A stretch of 64,000 nt of DNA. Source: Desulfosarcina sp. GTDB lineage: Bacteria > Desulfobacterota > Desulfobacteria > Desulfobacterales > Desulfosarcinaceae. Of this stretch, positions 46,697 to 56,723 are shown in pieces (the stretch's first letter is position 1; the number at the start of each line of letters is the position of its first letter). The stretch spans positions 1 through 64,000 of the forward strand of contig JABZFO010000186.1 in NCBI GenBank assembly GCA_014237405.1, in the 5' to 3' direction. A model generated the notes under the pieces. It worked only from the letters and a program-made list of their open reading frames with translations. It ran no database searches and was not told the DNA's origin. Position numbers and translations under genes: made by a program.

Positions 46697-47917
46697 TCAC
46701 TTAACCATCTTCACCATGTCCCACATGGGCAGATAGATGGCCAGTGCAAAGAACAGGACCACGGCCGCCAGGCACACCGTCAGTAACGGGCCGATGGAGT
46801 CGGATATCCGTTTCATGGCGAATTCGAGTTCTGCATCGTAGTGCGCGGCCGCCTCGTGGAGCATTTCATCGAGATTCCCGGATTCTTCACCGATGGCAAC
46901 CATATTGATAATAATCGGCGTGAAATACGGTGATGTGGCCAGCGGACCGGCGATTCCGTGACCCTCTTCCAGACGTTCCGTAATGTTCTCGAATGCTTTG
47001 GACAATACAGCGTTGTTGATGGTTTCAGACAGAATGGACATGGTCTCCAGCACGGAAATGCCGCTGGCTTGAAGAATGGCGAAAATACTAGCAAACCTGG
47101 CCATGGCCGCCTTGCGGACCATCACGCCCACCAGCGGCAGGTGAAGAATCAGCTTGTCGCGCCTGAATTGCCCGATTTCTGTGTTCAGGTAGATTTTAAT
47201 AATAATACCCACACCCACAGCCATGAGGAACAATGCCGGCCAGTAGGACGCCAGGATGGCGTACAATTTTATGCAGATCACCGTGGGAAGGGGCAATTGG
47301 AGCCCCGATTTGAGAAAAATACCGGCGAATTTGGGAATGACCAGGGTTAGCAGAATGATAAAGGCCACCAGCAGAGAGATGATGACGATCGCCGGGTACT
47401 GGAGTGCCGAACGGATATCGGAACGAATTTTATGGTCATGGTCCAGGATATAGATCAGGCGGTCCAGGATTTCGGGAAGGGCGCCGCTGGTTTCACCGGC
47501 ATGGAGCATGCTGCAGTACAAGGGTGAAAAAACGGAAGGGTATTTCCTGAACCCGTCATACAGGCTCCCGCCTTCCCGGATATCCTGGGAGATGGAGACG
47601 ATAATCCGCTTCAACTTGATGTTTTCGGTCTGATTTTCAAGCACCTGGAGGAGCTTGAGCATGGGGACACCGGCGCGGATCAGTGTCCTGAGCTGTTTAG
47701 TGAACAGGATCAACTCCGGCATTTTGACAGGTATGAACTTTTCCTGCAGTTCTGTCAGGAAGAAACCAATCCCCGATTTCGAGGTATCGGTTATTTTTTG
47801 TGGGATATAGCCCCGGGCCACGAGGGCACTGGTGGCGCCTTCCGCAGAATCGGCATCAATGGATCCGGATACGGAGCTGCCGTTTTCAGTAATTGCCTGG
47901 TAATAGTATTTGGTCAT
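46697..47917 (-). CDS. Type IV pilus inner-membrane platform protein (MshG/PilC/GspF)
   Basis: A 406-residue GspF-family protein with two repeated cytoplasmic domains (about 65-190 and 270-390) and three membrane helices. The conserved blocks LILFTKQLRTLIRAGVPMLK and GEESGNLDEMLHEAA are both present. It recruits the assembly ATPase and moves pilins. It is encoded 7 bp before the sigma-54 activator gene. A fold-back element separates it from the ATPase gene upstream. Confidence 0.92.
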   Translation of the reverse strand: MTKYYYQAITENGSSVSGSIDADSAEGATSALVARGYIPQKITDTSKSGIGFFLTELQEKFIPVKMPELILFTKQLRTLIRAGVPMLKLLQVLENQTENIKLKRIIVSISQDIREGGSLYDGFRKYPSVFSPLYCSMLHAGETSGALPEILDRLIYILDHDHKIRSDIRSALQYPAIVIISLLVAFIILLTLVIPKFAGIFLKSGLQLPLPTVICIKLYAILASYWPALFLMAVGVGIIIKIYLNTEIGQFRRDKLILHLPLVGVMVRKAAMARFASIFAILQASGISVLETMSILSETINNAVLSKAFENITERLEEGHGIAGPLATSPYFTPIIINMVAIGEESGNLDEMLHEAAAHYDAELEFAMKRISDSIGPLLTVCLAAVVLFFALAIYLPMWDMVKMVK

Positions 47918-47952
47918 GATAATGCGATTTCAATCGCTGATTATTACACCTT

Positions 47953-48115
47953 AGGGTCGCGGAAACAAATAAATCCACAAAGATTGCGCCGGATTTGGGG
48001 TCGCCTTCAAGGCGCGCCAAATGGAGCGTATTTGTTATACGTGACTTTTGGCGCAACGCTGAAGACGGGCCAAAAGACAAGCAAGACTGTGGATTTATTT
48101 ATTTCCGAGGCCCTT
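47953..48115 (+). repeat. 165-bp covarying fold-back element, copy D
   Basis: AGGGTCGCGGAAACAAATAAATCCACA to TGTGGATTTATTTATTTCCGAGGCCCT, with near-perfect terminal pairing of 25-27 bp. The inner arms TTTGGGGTCGCCTTCA and TGAAGACGGGCCAAA pair. The central hairpin is GCGCCAAATGGAGCGTAT against ATACGTGACTTTTGGCGC. Its right end overlaps the TAA stop of the minus-strand assembly ATPase gene. Confidence 0.85.
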
Positions 48116-49856
48116 ACATCATCACCGCTGACACGGCTTCGTCGAGCGTCGTTTCTCCATCGAGCACCTTTTGCGTGGCATCATCCTTCAAGGTGCGCAG
48201 GTTGCCGGATTCCCTGGCGGCCCGCATAATTTTCTGGGACGATGCCTGCCGAAGGATCATTTCCTGAACCATTTCGTCGATGACCAGTATTTCAAATATT
48301 CCGGTCCGTCCCTTGTAGCCCTTGTCCATACAGTTAAAACAGCCTCTTCCATGAACAAAATTGGCGCCCTGTATCTTGTCCAACCCCCAGTAGGAGAGAG
48401 CGGCCCGGGGGGGCTTCCAGGGCTTTTTGCAAAATGGGCAGACTTTTCGAACCAAACGCTGGGCAATGGAAACCAACATCACCGAAGAGACAAGAAAAGG
48501 CTCGATGCCCATATCAATAAACCGGGTGATGGCTCCTGCCGCATCATTGGTGTGTACCGTACTCAACACCCGGTGGCCGGTGAGTGCACTTTGAACGGCG
48601 ATACCGGCAGTTTCCGAGTCGCGAATCTCTCCCACCATGATCACATCCGGGTCCTGGCGCATGATGGAACGCAGACCGCTGGCAAAGGTCATCCCCGCCT
48701 TGCGGTTGAGCTGGATTTGACGGATCTTGTTGACCCGGTATTCAACGGGGTCCTCAATGGTAATGATATTGATATCCGGCTGGTTGATTTTTTTGAGTAT
48801 GGAATAGAGGGTCGTACTCTTACCGCTTCCCGTGGGCCCGGTGCTCAAGATCATACCGTAAGGTTTGTTGATGATTGGCTCCAGTTTGCGAATATCCGCT
48901 TCGCTCATGCCAAGGTGCTCCAGCGAATAGACACCGCCGCTGGTGTCCAGCAGCCGCAGAACCATGTTCTCCCCGTAGATGGTGGGAATGGTTGACGCCC
49001 GGATATTGATCTCCTTGTTGTCCATGCGGATCGTAAAGCGGCCGTCCTGGGGAATCCGAGAAAGGGAAATATCCATGTTGGATAATATTTTAAGTCTTGA
49101 AATAATAAGAAGAATCAATGACTTGGGCGGAGCCGGCACCTCATGAAGCTTGCCGTCCACCCGGAAGCGCACCTGGACGAAATCCTTTTCCGGCGAGATG
49201 TGGATGTCACTGGCGCCCTCGCGAACGGCCTGGGAAAGGATGGAGTTAACCAGGCGAATGACCGGTGCCTCTTCCGCCATATCGTGAAGGGAGCTGACTT
49301 CCACATCCTCTGTAATGGCGGCCGGTTCAGTATCTTCGCTCTCGATCTGCATCTCGCTCATGCCGTCCAGCACCCCGCCAATGGCGGAATAGGTGCCATA
49401 AAGGCTGGAAATCATATGGTTGAGTTCCTGATAAGTACAGATTACCGCTTCCACCTCGATATTTGTGTACACTTCAATGGCGTCCAGGGCGTTGATATCC
49501 ATGGGATCGGTCATGGCGATCTTCAGCAGATGATTGGTCCGATCGATGGGAACCAACTGATATCTCTGGCACATCTCCAGTGGAATGACATTGGACAGGG
49601 TAATGTCAATGGGGTAGGCTTCCGGCCTGTACTTTTCGATGGCAAGCTGCTGGGAGACCAGGTTCACGATTTCGGAACTGTTGACAATCCCTTCGCGTAC
49701 CAGATATTCACCCAGCTTGATATTGCTGCGCTTGTGATCGACAACGGCCTGTTTAAGCTGCTCTTCGGTCAGCAGGCCGCCGTCGATGAGCATTTCGCCG
49801 AGTTTCTTCTTTTCTTTCATGTTTTCAATATCCTTTCCCCAGAAAAGGATCGGCAA
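48114..49856 (-). CDS. Type IV pilus assembly ATPase (MshE/PilB/GspE)
   Basis: A 580-residue hexameric ATPase. An N-terminal MshEN-type domain (about 14-160) is followed by the secretion-ATPase core with Walker A GPTGSGKSTTLYS, the Asp box, Walker B and HTNDAAGAITRFIDMG. A zinc-binding tetracysteine site is formed by VCPFCKKPW and GCFNCMDKGYKG. It powers pilus extension. The start is probably the second Met (MKEKKKLGEMLIDGGLL), about 36 bp downstream of the listed one. Its stop abuts fold-back copy D. Confidence 0.94.
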   Translation of the reverse strand: MPILFWGKDIENMKEKKKLGEMLIDGGLLTEEQLKQAVVDHKRSNIKLGEYLVREGIVNSSEIVNLVSQQLAIEKYRPEAYPIDITLSNVIPLEMCQRYQLVPIDRTNHLLKIAMTDPMDINALDAIEVYTNIEVEAVICTYQELNHMISSLYGTYSAIGGVLDGMSEMQIESEDTEPAAITEDVEVSSLHDMAEEAPVIRLVNSILSQAVREGASDIHISPEKDFVQVRFRVDGKLHEVPAPPKSLILLIISRLKILSNMDISLSRIPQDGRFTIRMDNKEINIRASTIPTIYGENMVLRLLDTSGGVYSLEHLGMSEADIRKLEPIINKPYGMILSTGPTGSGKSTTLYSILKKINQPDINIITIEDPVEYRVNKIRQIQLNRKAGMTFASGLRSIMRQDPDVIMVGEIRDSETAGIAVQSALTGHRVLSTVHTNDAAGAITRFIDMGIEPFLVSSVMLVSIAQRLVRKVCPFCKKPWKPPRAALSYWGLDKIQGANFVHGRGCFNCMDKGYKGRTGIFEILVIDEMVQEMILRQASSQKIMRAARESGNLRTLKDDATQKVLDGETTLDEAVSAVMM

Positions 49857-51567
49857 AAAGAACCATCTCAGCCGGCCAGCCGGATGTGATTTCGGCGGAT
49901 CCGGAAAGTTCAGCGGGCAATTTCGTCATCATGGTGTTGGCGGCGGAATGGTTGAAAAAATAGCCGAAAACAAAGATCCCGTATCTCAAGCCGGTTTGAT
50001 GGTCCCAATCTGAAATAATCCGCATCAACGGCCCGTCAGTTTTTTGAGATGTCGAGATGGATTGTCGAAAAGCCGCTTCCAGTGATTTGGCTTCCCCCAC
50101 TTTGAGCCACCACAACGGGTAAGACCGTTGCACAAAGGACACCGGAATGGTCGGAAAGGCAATGGTATCGCCCACGCGAATGGCATCGGCATGGCCGATG
50201 TGGGGATTGGCATCCAGCACCGCCTTGAGGTAGCGGCTTCGAAAATCACCGTAAATGACCTTGACCATTTGGCCCAAGGTGTCGTTTCTCTTCACTGTCA
50301 ATGCGCCGAGCAGTGAAGGTGGGGCCGGTTTGACACCATCCACTTTCTCCGTTTGTGTGTCTGTGGTGGCCATTTCATAAACCGGATCCATGGTAACCGG
50401 CTCAACCGGCTGGTCGGGAAGGACAACAGCCATAACCGGGGAGGGTGATGATGCTTCCTTGACCGTGGTTGAAATGGTTTTATCCAATAGCGGAACCGGA
50501 TTTGAATTTTGAAAATTTTGCGGATTTTTCTTATGAAAGGCCATTGTTTCTGGTATTGGATCTGGATTTGGTTTAACTACCGGTTTCCCTTTGGGTACAG
50601 CCGTTGCCACCGGTGCTTTGTGGCCGATTGAAAGCGAAACCGATGGAAATAAACCAGGGGCCAACAGGTACAGCAGACCGATGGTGGCGAAAACCGCCAG
50701 TGCCGAAAAAACCAGTGAGTAAGATTTACGTCCAGTGTGTGAGTGCTGGGCCAGCGAGCGGTCCGTGCAGGACCGAACCAGCCGCCAGCCGACGCGGGTG
50801 CGGTTTTGGACAATAAGCGCCAGCATGCACTGGTGGCACAGGTTGATGATCTTTCGGGGGTAGCCGCCCGTTGCACGGTAAATGGCGCGCAGGGCCAGTC
50901 CGGTGAACAGCTTCGGCGGGCGGGGCTGGTTGCTGGCGTGTTTGATCCGGAAATTGATCATTTCTCCGGTGTCGGCAAAGTTCATCGGGCCCAGGAAATG
51001 GCTCAGATTCACCCGATCGGCAAGATTGGCGCGACGGTCGAGAATTTCCTGGAATTCCTCCTGGGCGAAAAGAACGATCTGAAGCAGTTTGTGTTCGTTG
51101 GTTTCGTAGTTTAAGAATTCCCTCAGGATTTCGAGGCAGAAGACCGGGAGTTTCTGTCCTTCGTCGATGATCAGAATGACGGTTTTCTTCTCATCCACGC
51201 CCTTTTTATACAGATGCTGCTTGATCTGCTCCTTGAATCGTTGCTCATTGCTGCCGGAGATGTCCTTGTCGACGATCATGGAACAGATGCTTTCCAAAAA
51301 GGCCAACGGGGAGTTGAATGAAGGATCCAGAATCAGGTGGGACTCGATGGTGCTGTCTGACGAGAATTTTTTCAGCAGTGTCCGGCAGAGCGTGGTTTTC
51401 CCGGAGCCCACGGCACCGATGACGATGCTGAGCCCCCGCTTCAGTCGAAGGGCCAGTTCAAGCTTCTGCAGACAATCCACATGCTGCCTGGACTGGAAAA
51501 AAAAATCCGGATCCGGAGAGTTGGAGAAGGGTTCCCGCTCTAAGTTTAGTATGGTGAAATAATCCAT
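49825..51567 (-). CDS. ExeA/MshM-like AAA ATPase with C-terminal LysM-like domain
   Basis: A 580-residue protein. The N-terminal AAA domain (FTILNLEREPFSNSPDPDFF, Walker A GAVGSGKTTLCRTLL, Walker B VILIIDEGQKL) is typical of ExeA/GspA/MshM ATPases. A transmembrane helix (about 290-315) follows, then a proline-rich periplasmic linker, a LysM-like module (VKRNDTLGQMVKVIYGDF, about 445-490) and a C-terminal domain. It would open peptidoglycan for secretin insertion. The start at 51567 (MDYFTILNLE) is favoured over one 33 bp upstream. It overlaps mshE by ~30 bp. Confidence 0.87.
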   Translation of the reverse strand: MDYFTILNLEREPFSNSPDPDFFFQSRQHVDCLQKLELALRLKRGLSIVIGAVGSGKTTLCRTLLKKFSSDSTIESHLILDPSFNSPLAFLESICSMIVDKDISGSNEQRFKEQIKQHLYKKGVDEKKTVILIIDEGQKLPVFCLEILREFLNYETNEHKLLQIVLFAQEEFQEILDRRANLADRVNLSHFLGPMNFADTGEMINFRIKHASNQPRPPKLFTGLALRAIYRATGGYPRKIINLCHQCMLALIVQNRTRVGWRLVRSCTDRSLAQHSHTGRKSYSLVFSALAVFATIGLLYLLAPGLFPSVSLSIGHKAPVATAVPKGKPVVKPNPDPIPETMAFHKKNPQNFQNSNPVPLLDKTISTTVKEASSPSPVMAVVLPDQPVEPVTMDPVYEMATTDTQTEKVDGVKPAPPSLLGALTVKRNDTLGQMVKVIYGDFRSRYLKAVLDANPHIGHADAIRVGDTIAFPTIPVSFVQRSYPLWWLKVGEAKSLEAAFRQSISTSQKTDGPLMRIISDWDHQTGLRYGIFVFGYFFNHSAANTMMTKLPAELSGSAEITSGWPAEMVLFADPFLGKGY

Positions 51568-51627
51568 GGAAGTACACTCTGACAACGCCGGCATTTCCAT
51601 TCATGCCGTTGGTGCCCCCCCGGGCCT

Positions 51628-53199
51628 TTATTCGACGGCCGCCGGGTTCATCTTGATTGCGGGAGCCACCGGCGCCACCGGCCGTTTTTCGAGAATATAG
51701 GGAGTGATAAATATTAAAAGTTCTTGCATCTGACTGTTTTTGGATTCACCTTTAAACAGATACCCGAGGCCTGGAATGTTTCTAAGCCAGGGTATGCCGT
51801 AGTCAAGATCCCGGTCGGTATGTTTGTTCAGCCCGCCGATAACGGTGGTCTGGCCATCAAAGACAACGACGTTGGTTTTGGCATATTTTGTAACCACGGT
51901 TGGATTTCCACTCACCGTTCGAGTAAAATCCGGTTCATCCTTGTTGGTGATGATATCCAGCCTCAAGGTATCGCCTTCGATAACGTGTGGGGTTACCTCC
52001 AGACGGAGCACGGCCTTTTTATATTCAATCTGCACTTTGTTGTCATCTACGGTCTGGAAGGGGATCTCATCACCGGCTTCTATAATGGCCGTCTGGTTGT
52101 CCAGCGTGGTAATAGACGGTTTTGACAATATATTGAGTTTGCCCTCCTCTTCCAGGGCATTGAGTTGTGCTGAGAGCAGCAGATCACCGGACTTGGCAAT
52201 CATTCCCAGGGTAAAACCGGAACCGGCAACCGCGGCGCCTGAAAGATCTGCCGGAAAGTTCGATGCCCAACCGGACGACGGATTAACCGGGTCTGAGCCC
52301 GTAATGCCAATCGCATCACCGGCATTGGGTGTAACCCAATAATCGTTTCCTGTGTACAGGCCGCCCCATTGAACCCCAAGTTCCCTGGCCGTTTGGCTGT
52401 TAGCCTCGATAATATAAGTCTCGATGAACACTTGGGCCGTAGGTTGATCCAGTTCGGTGATCATTGCGATCATCCGTTCCAGGTCGCTTCGGGTGGATTG
52501 GATAATCAACGCATTGTTGTGTTCATCCAACAAAACCGATCCAAGCACTTTCCCATTATCGGCTTCCGTCAGAAACTTCTCTAGATTGGTTTTCAACTTG
52601 CCTGCGTCGGCATAATCCACATGGATGATCTTCGTCAGCAGCGGTTCGGAAAGCGTCAGCTCCCTTTGTTTCGATAGAATCTGTTGGTCTGCCTCCAACT
52701 GCTTGATAATGTATGCTTTGTCCTCCAACGTGAGAATTCGGAGCAACTCTCCTTCCCAGGTGTAGGAGAGGCCATGGGTTTTCAGAATGCCTTCGAATAC
52801 CTGGTTCCAGGGAACTTTCTCAATACTGACACTGGTCTTGCCTTTGACATTGTTGTTGATGATGATGCTCACACCCATGGACCGTGCCAAGGCCCGAAGC
52901 AGCACACTCAAATCTGCCTGGTGCATCTTCAGGGTCACCGGCTGCACCGGCAACGGCTTATCGATGTCTCTCTCGAGTGCGGCAGGCTTCTCCAGATGCG
53001 GTTCGGCCTCGGGCATATCGATGATACGGTGCTGTTCCGGTGGGGAGAATCCTCTGGATTCGGCTGCCTTGGCTTTCCACTGGTCAAAGAAAGCATTTTC
53101 TGGCTTAGGCTGTTGCTGTGCGCATCCGTAAAAACAGGCCAGTAAAAAAATGGTTACCAACACTAACGATACCCATCGTTTGAGATAATTCAATAACAT
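51628..53199 (-). CDS. Outer-membrane secretin (MshL/PilQ-type)
   Basis: A 523-residue lipoprotein-type secretin. The signal peptide has a lipobox-like LLACFYGC. An N-domain with DLSVLLRALARSMGVSIII follows, then the secretin domain (about 250-500) with QVFIETYIIEANSQTARELG, VTPHVIEGDTLRLDI and the C-terminal PWLRNIPGLGYLFKG that defines the family. It forms the outer-membrane channel of the pilus. It is co-transcribed with the PilO/PilP-like and PilMN genes. Confidence 0.93.
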   Translation of the reverse strand: MLLNYLKRWVSLVLVTIFLLACFYGCAQQQPKPENAFFDQWKAKAAESRGFSPPEQHRIIDMPEAEPHLEKPAALERDIDKPLPVQPVTLKMHQADLSVLLRALARSMGVSIIINNNVKGKTSVSIEKVPWNQVFEGILKTHGLSYTWEGELLRILTLEDKAYIIKQLEADQQILSKQRELTLSEPLLTKIIHVDYADAGKLKTNLEKFLTEADNGKVLGSVLLDEHNNALIIQSTRSDLERMIAMITELDQPTAQVFIETYIIEANSQTARELGVQWGGLYTGNDYWVTPNAGDAIGITGSDPVNPSSGWASNFPADLSGAAVAGSGFTLGMIAKSGDLLLSAQLNALEEEGKLNILSKPSITTLDNQTAIIEAGDEIPFQTVDDNKVQIEYKKAVLRLEVTPHVIEGDTLRLDIITNKDEPDFTRTVSGNPTVVTKYAKTNVVVFDGQTTVIGGLNKHTDRDLDYGIPWLRNIPGLGYLFKGESKNSQMQELLIFITPYILEKRPVAPVAPAIKMNPAAVE

Positions 53200-53362
53200 G
53201 GCGCTCCCTGGTTATCAGTGTCCATCCAGAAACGGTCTTTTCGCCCAATCTCTGCGTTATGCTCAGAATTTTATCCTCGGAATATCAACTATATACCTGT
53301 GGTAAAATTTTTCGCAGGCCTTGATCTTGAACGAAAATCCTCGTTTCTGGACGGACACTACA

Positions 53363-53887
53363 TTAGTCCCCACTTATGTTTTCATGATCCGCCAGCTTCA
53401 AGATTATCACATCCGGTGCCTTTCGTTTGCCGATTTCCACCTGATGCGGCCGAATACGGCGAACGTAGTATCCTTCGCGGTTGATCGATTCGCCCGCTTC
53501 GTACTCAATTCCGTTTATTATGGCCAAACGCGTTGATCCGGCTTCGAGAAACCCGGTATAATTCAACTTTGACCGGGGGCCGTTGGGAACTGGGGCCTCC
53601 ACCTTGGCTTTGCGCTGTTGTGTATCCGACAGCGATGCGTCGTTTTTTAAAAACGGGTCCTTTCCCCATTTGCGTTCGGCGCTTCGGATGGTGAACAGGT
53701 CTCTTACCAGAGAGGTATCCTCCTTGAACTTCCGGATGATCTCCTGGGTAAAATCGAGATTCGGAGCGGCAGGTTGGTTTTCAACACCCCGTCGACCATC
53801 AGTCGTTCCTGGAATAAAATACAGATATCCTCCCAGCAACATGGTTGCCGCCATAACAGACACAATAATTTTTTCACGTCTATCCAT
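53363..53887 (-). CDS. PilP/MshK-like inner-membrane/periplasmic protein
   Basis: A 174-residue protein with an N-terminal membrane anchor (IIVSVMAATMLLGGYLYF) and a C-terminal small beta-domain with LNYTGFLEAGSTRLAIING and EAGESINREGYYVRRIRPHQ, like the HR domain of PilP/GspC. It would link the alignment complex to the secretin. A 163-bp gap separates it from the secretin gene; no feature is seen in that gap. Confidence 0.8.
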   Translation of the reverse strand: MDRREKIIVSVMAATMLLGGYLYFIPGTTDGRRGVENQPAAPNLDFTQEIIRKFKEDTSLVRDLFTIRSAERKWGKDPFLKNDASLSDTQQRKAKVEAPVPNGPRSKLNYTGFLEAGSTRLAIINGIEYEAGESINREGYYVRRIRPHQVEIGKRKAPDVIILKLADHENISGD

Positions 53888-53923
53888 GGATTCAGTGGAT
53901 CCTCATTGTGCTCCCACAGGAAA

Positions 53924-54448
53924 TCAACGGTGCAACAGAGACACTGAGAGCTTGATCCATTTGTTTTCCTTAGCAGTCCGCACCTGAATTTTTTGAAGCC
54001 GGTCCACAAAAGACTGCTCGCCGATGGTGTTGATGAGCGGTTGAACATTTAAAAAATCACCGCGGAAAACCACGTCCACCAGCAGGCGTCCGGTATTCTG
54101 ATCAAAGGCCTGCGCGTCGGGGATTACACTTTCCAGCGTCAGGCCGGCGGTTTTGGCAATATCCTGAAAGATCTGGGTCAGCCGACCGGCCTTCTCCATA
54201 TCCAGCGCCGTTTTTTTCGGTGATTTCAACTGCGTCGACGGCGTGATGCGGGCTTTTTCAACCAGCTTCCCGTAAATGGGCGCTATCGCCTGACGTAGGG
54301 CGATTTCTCCGTTGAGTGCCGAGATCTGCCGGTCGTATTCACTAATGGTGCGATAGTTCGGGTAGATCACCACAAGCAGAAAGGCGAGCAGGCCGAAGGC
54401 GCAAATAATCACGAGAATGGGGTTACTTTGGTTTTTGGGGGCGGCCAT
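53924..54448 (-). CDS. PilO/MshJ-like protein
   Basis: A 174-residue protein with a single N-terminal membrane helix (NPILVIICAFGLLAFLLVVI), a coiled coil (about 40-65) and a ferredoxin-like domain, matching PilO/GspM organisation. It sits 44 bp after the PilM-PilN fusion gene, the normal place for pilO/mshJ, and would complete the inner-membrane alignment complex. Confidence 0.82.
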   Translation of the reverse strand: MAAPKNQSNPILVIICAFGLLAFLLVVIYPNYRTISEYDRQISALNGEIALRQAIAPIYGKLVEKARITPSTQLKSPKKTALDMEKAGRLTQIFQDIAKTAGLTLESVIPDAQAFDQNTGRLLVDVVFRGDFLNVQPLINTIGEQSFVDRLQKIQVRTAKENKWIKLSVSLLHR

Positions 54449-54492
54449 CGCTTTATCGTGTCGGTCCTTATTATCTGTTCACCCGGTGCCGG

Positions 54493-56508
54493 TTATGCGA
54501 GCTCGAACTGTATGGAAAATCGCAGGACCTGTCGGTCATCCAGGAACTGAAGGCGCTTGTTTTTCATAACGGGTTTTTTAAACAGCGGTGACGATTCCAT
54601 GGTGAGCATGTAGCTCGCCAGATCTGTTTCGAATCGGATCTGGTCTCCGGTGACGATCCCTTCGATCACCATGATCGGCACTGTTTTTTTTCTCGACTTC
54701 TCCGAAGGTGCACCCATATCGGCACTCAAAGAGATCAACTGAATATTGGCCGGGGTGAGTTGGCTGACTTCTGCCATGACGGCGGAGCTGTAATAGCGCT
54801 GGCCGAGGGTGGTCACAAGGGATCGTTTCTGGTTCGCCTTGGCATAGAGCGCCATGACCAGATTCTGGGTCAGCGGCACATTGAATGAGTCCCGTTTTTG
54901 GGTCAGCCTGGCCACCTCGGCCGACTTGGCGGCGATACGGTTTTCCTGCCATAAAAAACCGCATAACAGCAAGGCCAGAAAACCGATGCTGGCAGCTGAA
55001 ATGCCAATTCGGATTTGGCGCGCCCGGTTCCTTCTCTCCCGATGTCGATAGGTGAAAAGGAAATTTGGGGTCAGGTCGTTTGAGGAAAGGCCGATTCCGA
55101 TGGCCGGTACGAAACTCTCTTTTATCGCCGGAAAGTCAGGCACAGTAACCTTCTGCGTAAAGGGATGCGGCTGCGGAAACGGGTTCAGAACATTGACGGG
55201 CACTCCCAATTGAGATCCGATGTGGGAGATGATTGCGGGGCTGGCCGTCACCTTCCCGGAGATGAGGATTTCACTGACGCCGGATCGCTTGAAATGCATG
55301 GAAAAGTGGGCGATGGTACGTTCCACCTGCTTGACAAGCCGTTTGATGGCGGGCAGGATGGTCTGGAAGATATCGATCGATTTCCCATCTTCCGGCAGTA
55401 TGGCTGCGTCGGTGGCGCTGTCGGCACCCAAAAACCGGTAAAAGTCGTCCTGGGCGGCGGCATAATGAGCATCCTGCTCATCGGGCGATTCCCCGTCGCG
55501 ATCCTCCATGGCCAGTGCCGGCGACGAGTCGTTTTGCAATGGTTTCCGATACTGCTCGGCGATAGCATCAATCATGCTGTGAATGCCGGCCTTGATCCCC
55601 CGTGACAGGATCAGGTCTCCGTTGGCGTATATGGTGATGCGTGACCAGTCTCTGCCAATAAACAAGCAACAGGTATCCTGCCCCGTTTCTTGAACAATAC
55701 CGGTCTTCAACAGGTTTTGAATGGCAAAGGGGACAATCGAAATGCCGGTGAGAGGAAAGCCGGCCCTGGTGAAGAGCCGTTTCAGGGCTTCGGTTTCGGC
55801 AATGGGAATGGTAAAGGTCATCACCTGGGTTTTGGTCATGCCATTTTCATTTACATCGCCCAATATCCTGAAATCCAGCAGCATCTCCTTGTCGCTGAAA
55901 GAGACCTCCTTTGAAAAGGTCCAGAACACCGCGTTGGGAATCTGCTTTTTCGGAAGTTTGGGAATGCGGATGCATCGAGTTTCCACCGCTGCCGATGCCA
56001 CGCAGCACCAGATCTCGTAACGTTTCAGGCCAGTGCAGAATCGGGACAAAATGCCAGCCAATGCCTTGGCCAGGCTCGGGGTATCGAATGTTTCGGCCGG
56101 CTCAATGGCAATAATATCGTAGTCCAGAAGTTCAAAGGATTTGTCCGAGATCCGGCTGATTTTGGCGATCTTGATATCGCTGATGCCGATTTCAACCCCA
56201 ATCCCGATGGATTTCTGGAAGGTCAGGGCATTGAACAGCGCAGGCTTTTGCGACGGTGCGGCAGGTGCGGTTTCATTGGTGGTGGAAGGGGATGAGGCGT
56301 TGCCACGGATCAAATCCAGCAGTTTTTCAGTGGAAGAGATCTCGTGCTTTCGTGCCAATTCAGTGCTCCGTATCGATGTGGCGGTTGTCGGATGAAAACG
56401 TACAGCAGATGCCTTCGGATCCCGTGCCTTTTCATGCAAGGGGATGCGCAACGCCGGTAACACGTTCAAACGGTTACCGTTTTGAACTATTTCAGCGGTG
56501 TTTGTCAA
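54493..56508 (-). CDS. PilM-PilN fusion (MshI-like)
   Basis: A 671-residue protein. An unusual ~100-residue N-terminal extension precedes an actin-like PilM domain (SIGIGVEIGISDIKIAKI, about 100-470). The PilN-type part follows: a transmembrane helix (IGISAASIGFLALLLCGFLW, about 500-520), a coiled coil and a beta-domain. It is the first gene of the pilus biogenesis operon. It would recruit the assembly machine. Divergent from the cyclase gene. Confidence 0.85.
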   Translation of the reverse strand: MTNTAEIVQNGNRLNVLPALRIPLHEKARDPKASAVRFHPTTATSIRSTELARKHEISSTEKLLDLIRGNASSPSTTNETAPAAPSQKPALFNALTFQKSIGIGVEIGISDIKIAKISRISDKSFELLDYDIIAIEPAETFDTPSLAKALAGILSRFCTGLKRYEIWCCVASAAVETRCIRIPKLPKKQIPNAVFWTFSKEVSFSDKEMLLDFRILGDVNENGMTKTQVMTFTIPIAETEALKRLFTRAGFPLTGISIVPFAIQNLLKTGIVQETGQDTCCLFIGRDWSRITIYANGDLILSRGIKAGIHSMIDAIAEQYRKPLQNDSSPALAMEDRDGESPDEQDAHYAAAQDDFYRFLGADSATDAAILPEDGKSIDIFQTILPAIKRLVKQVERTIAHFSMHFKRSGVSEILISGKVTASPAIISHIGSQLGVPVNVLNPFPQPHPFTQKVTVPDFPAIKESFVPAIGIGLSSNDLTPNFLFTYRHRERRNRARQIRIGISAASIGFLALLLCGFLWQENRIAAKSAEVARLTQKRDSFNVPLTQNLVMALYAKANQKRSLVTTLGQRYYSSAVMAEVSQLTPANIQLISLSADMGAPSEKSRKKTVPIMVIEGIVTGDQIRFETDLASYMLTMESSPLFKKPVMKNKRLQFLDDRQVLRFSIQFELA

Positions 56509-56723
56509 GACTTAAAAGCCGGTGGCATGGGGCTTATCATTTTTTTATTATTGGATATTTTCCGAATAGATGGGGACGTTCAGGTCAGAGTTGAAACCTG
56601 TTTATCCGGCGGTTCAATCTTGAAAAGTCCATCAAATGGTGCATTAAGTCTTGAAAAAAAGTGACCCGCATTTTATTTTCACCGCAACCGGTGCCCATTA
56701 AATTCCTTTCTGGAGAGCTGTCG

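Noticed and set aside
47798-48229. A 143-codon plus-strand frame across fold-back copy D
   Set aside because: It is a translation of the repeat element and antisense parts of pilus genes; a similar peptide (KTGxKTSKxVDLxISEAL) appears in other copies, which shows it comes from the repeat.
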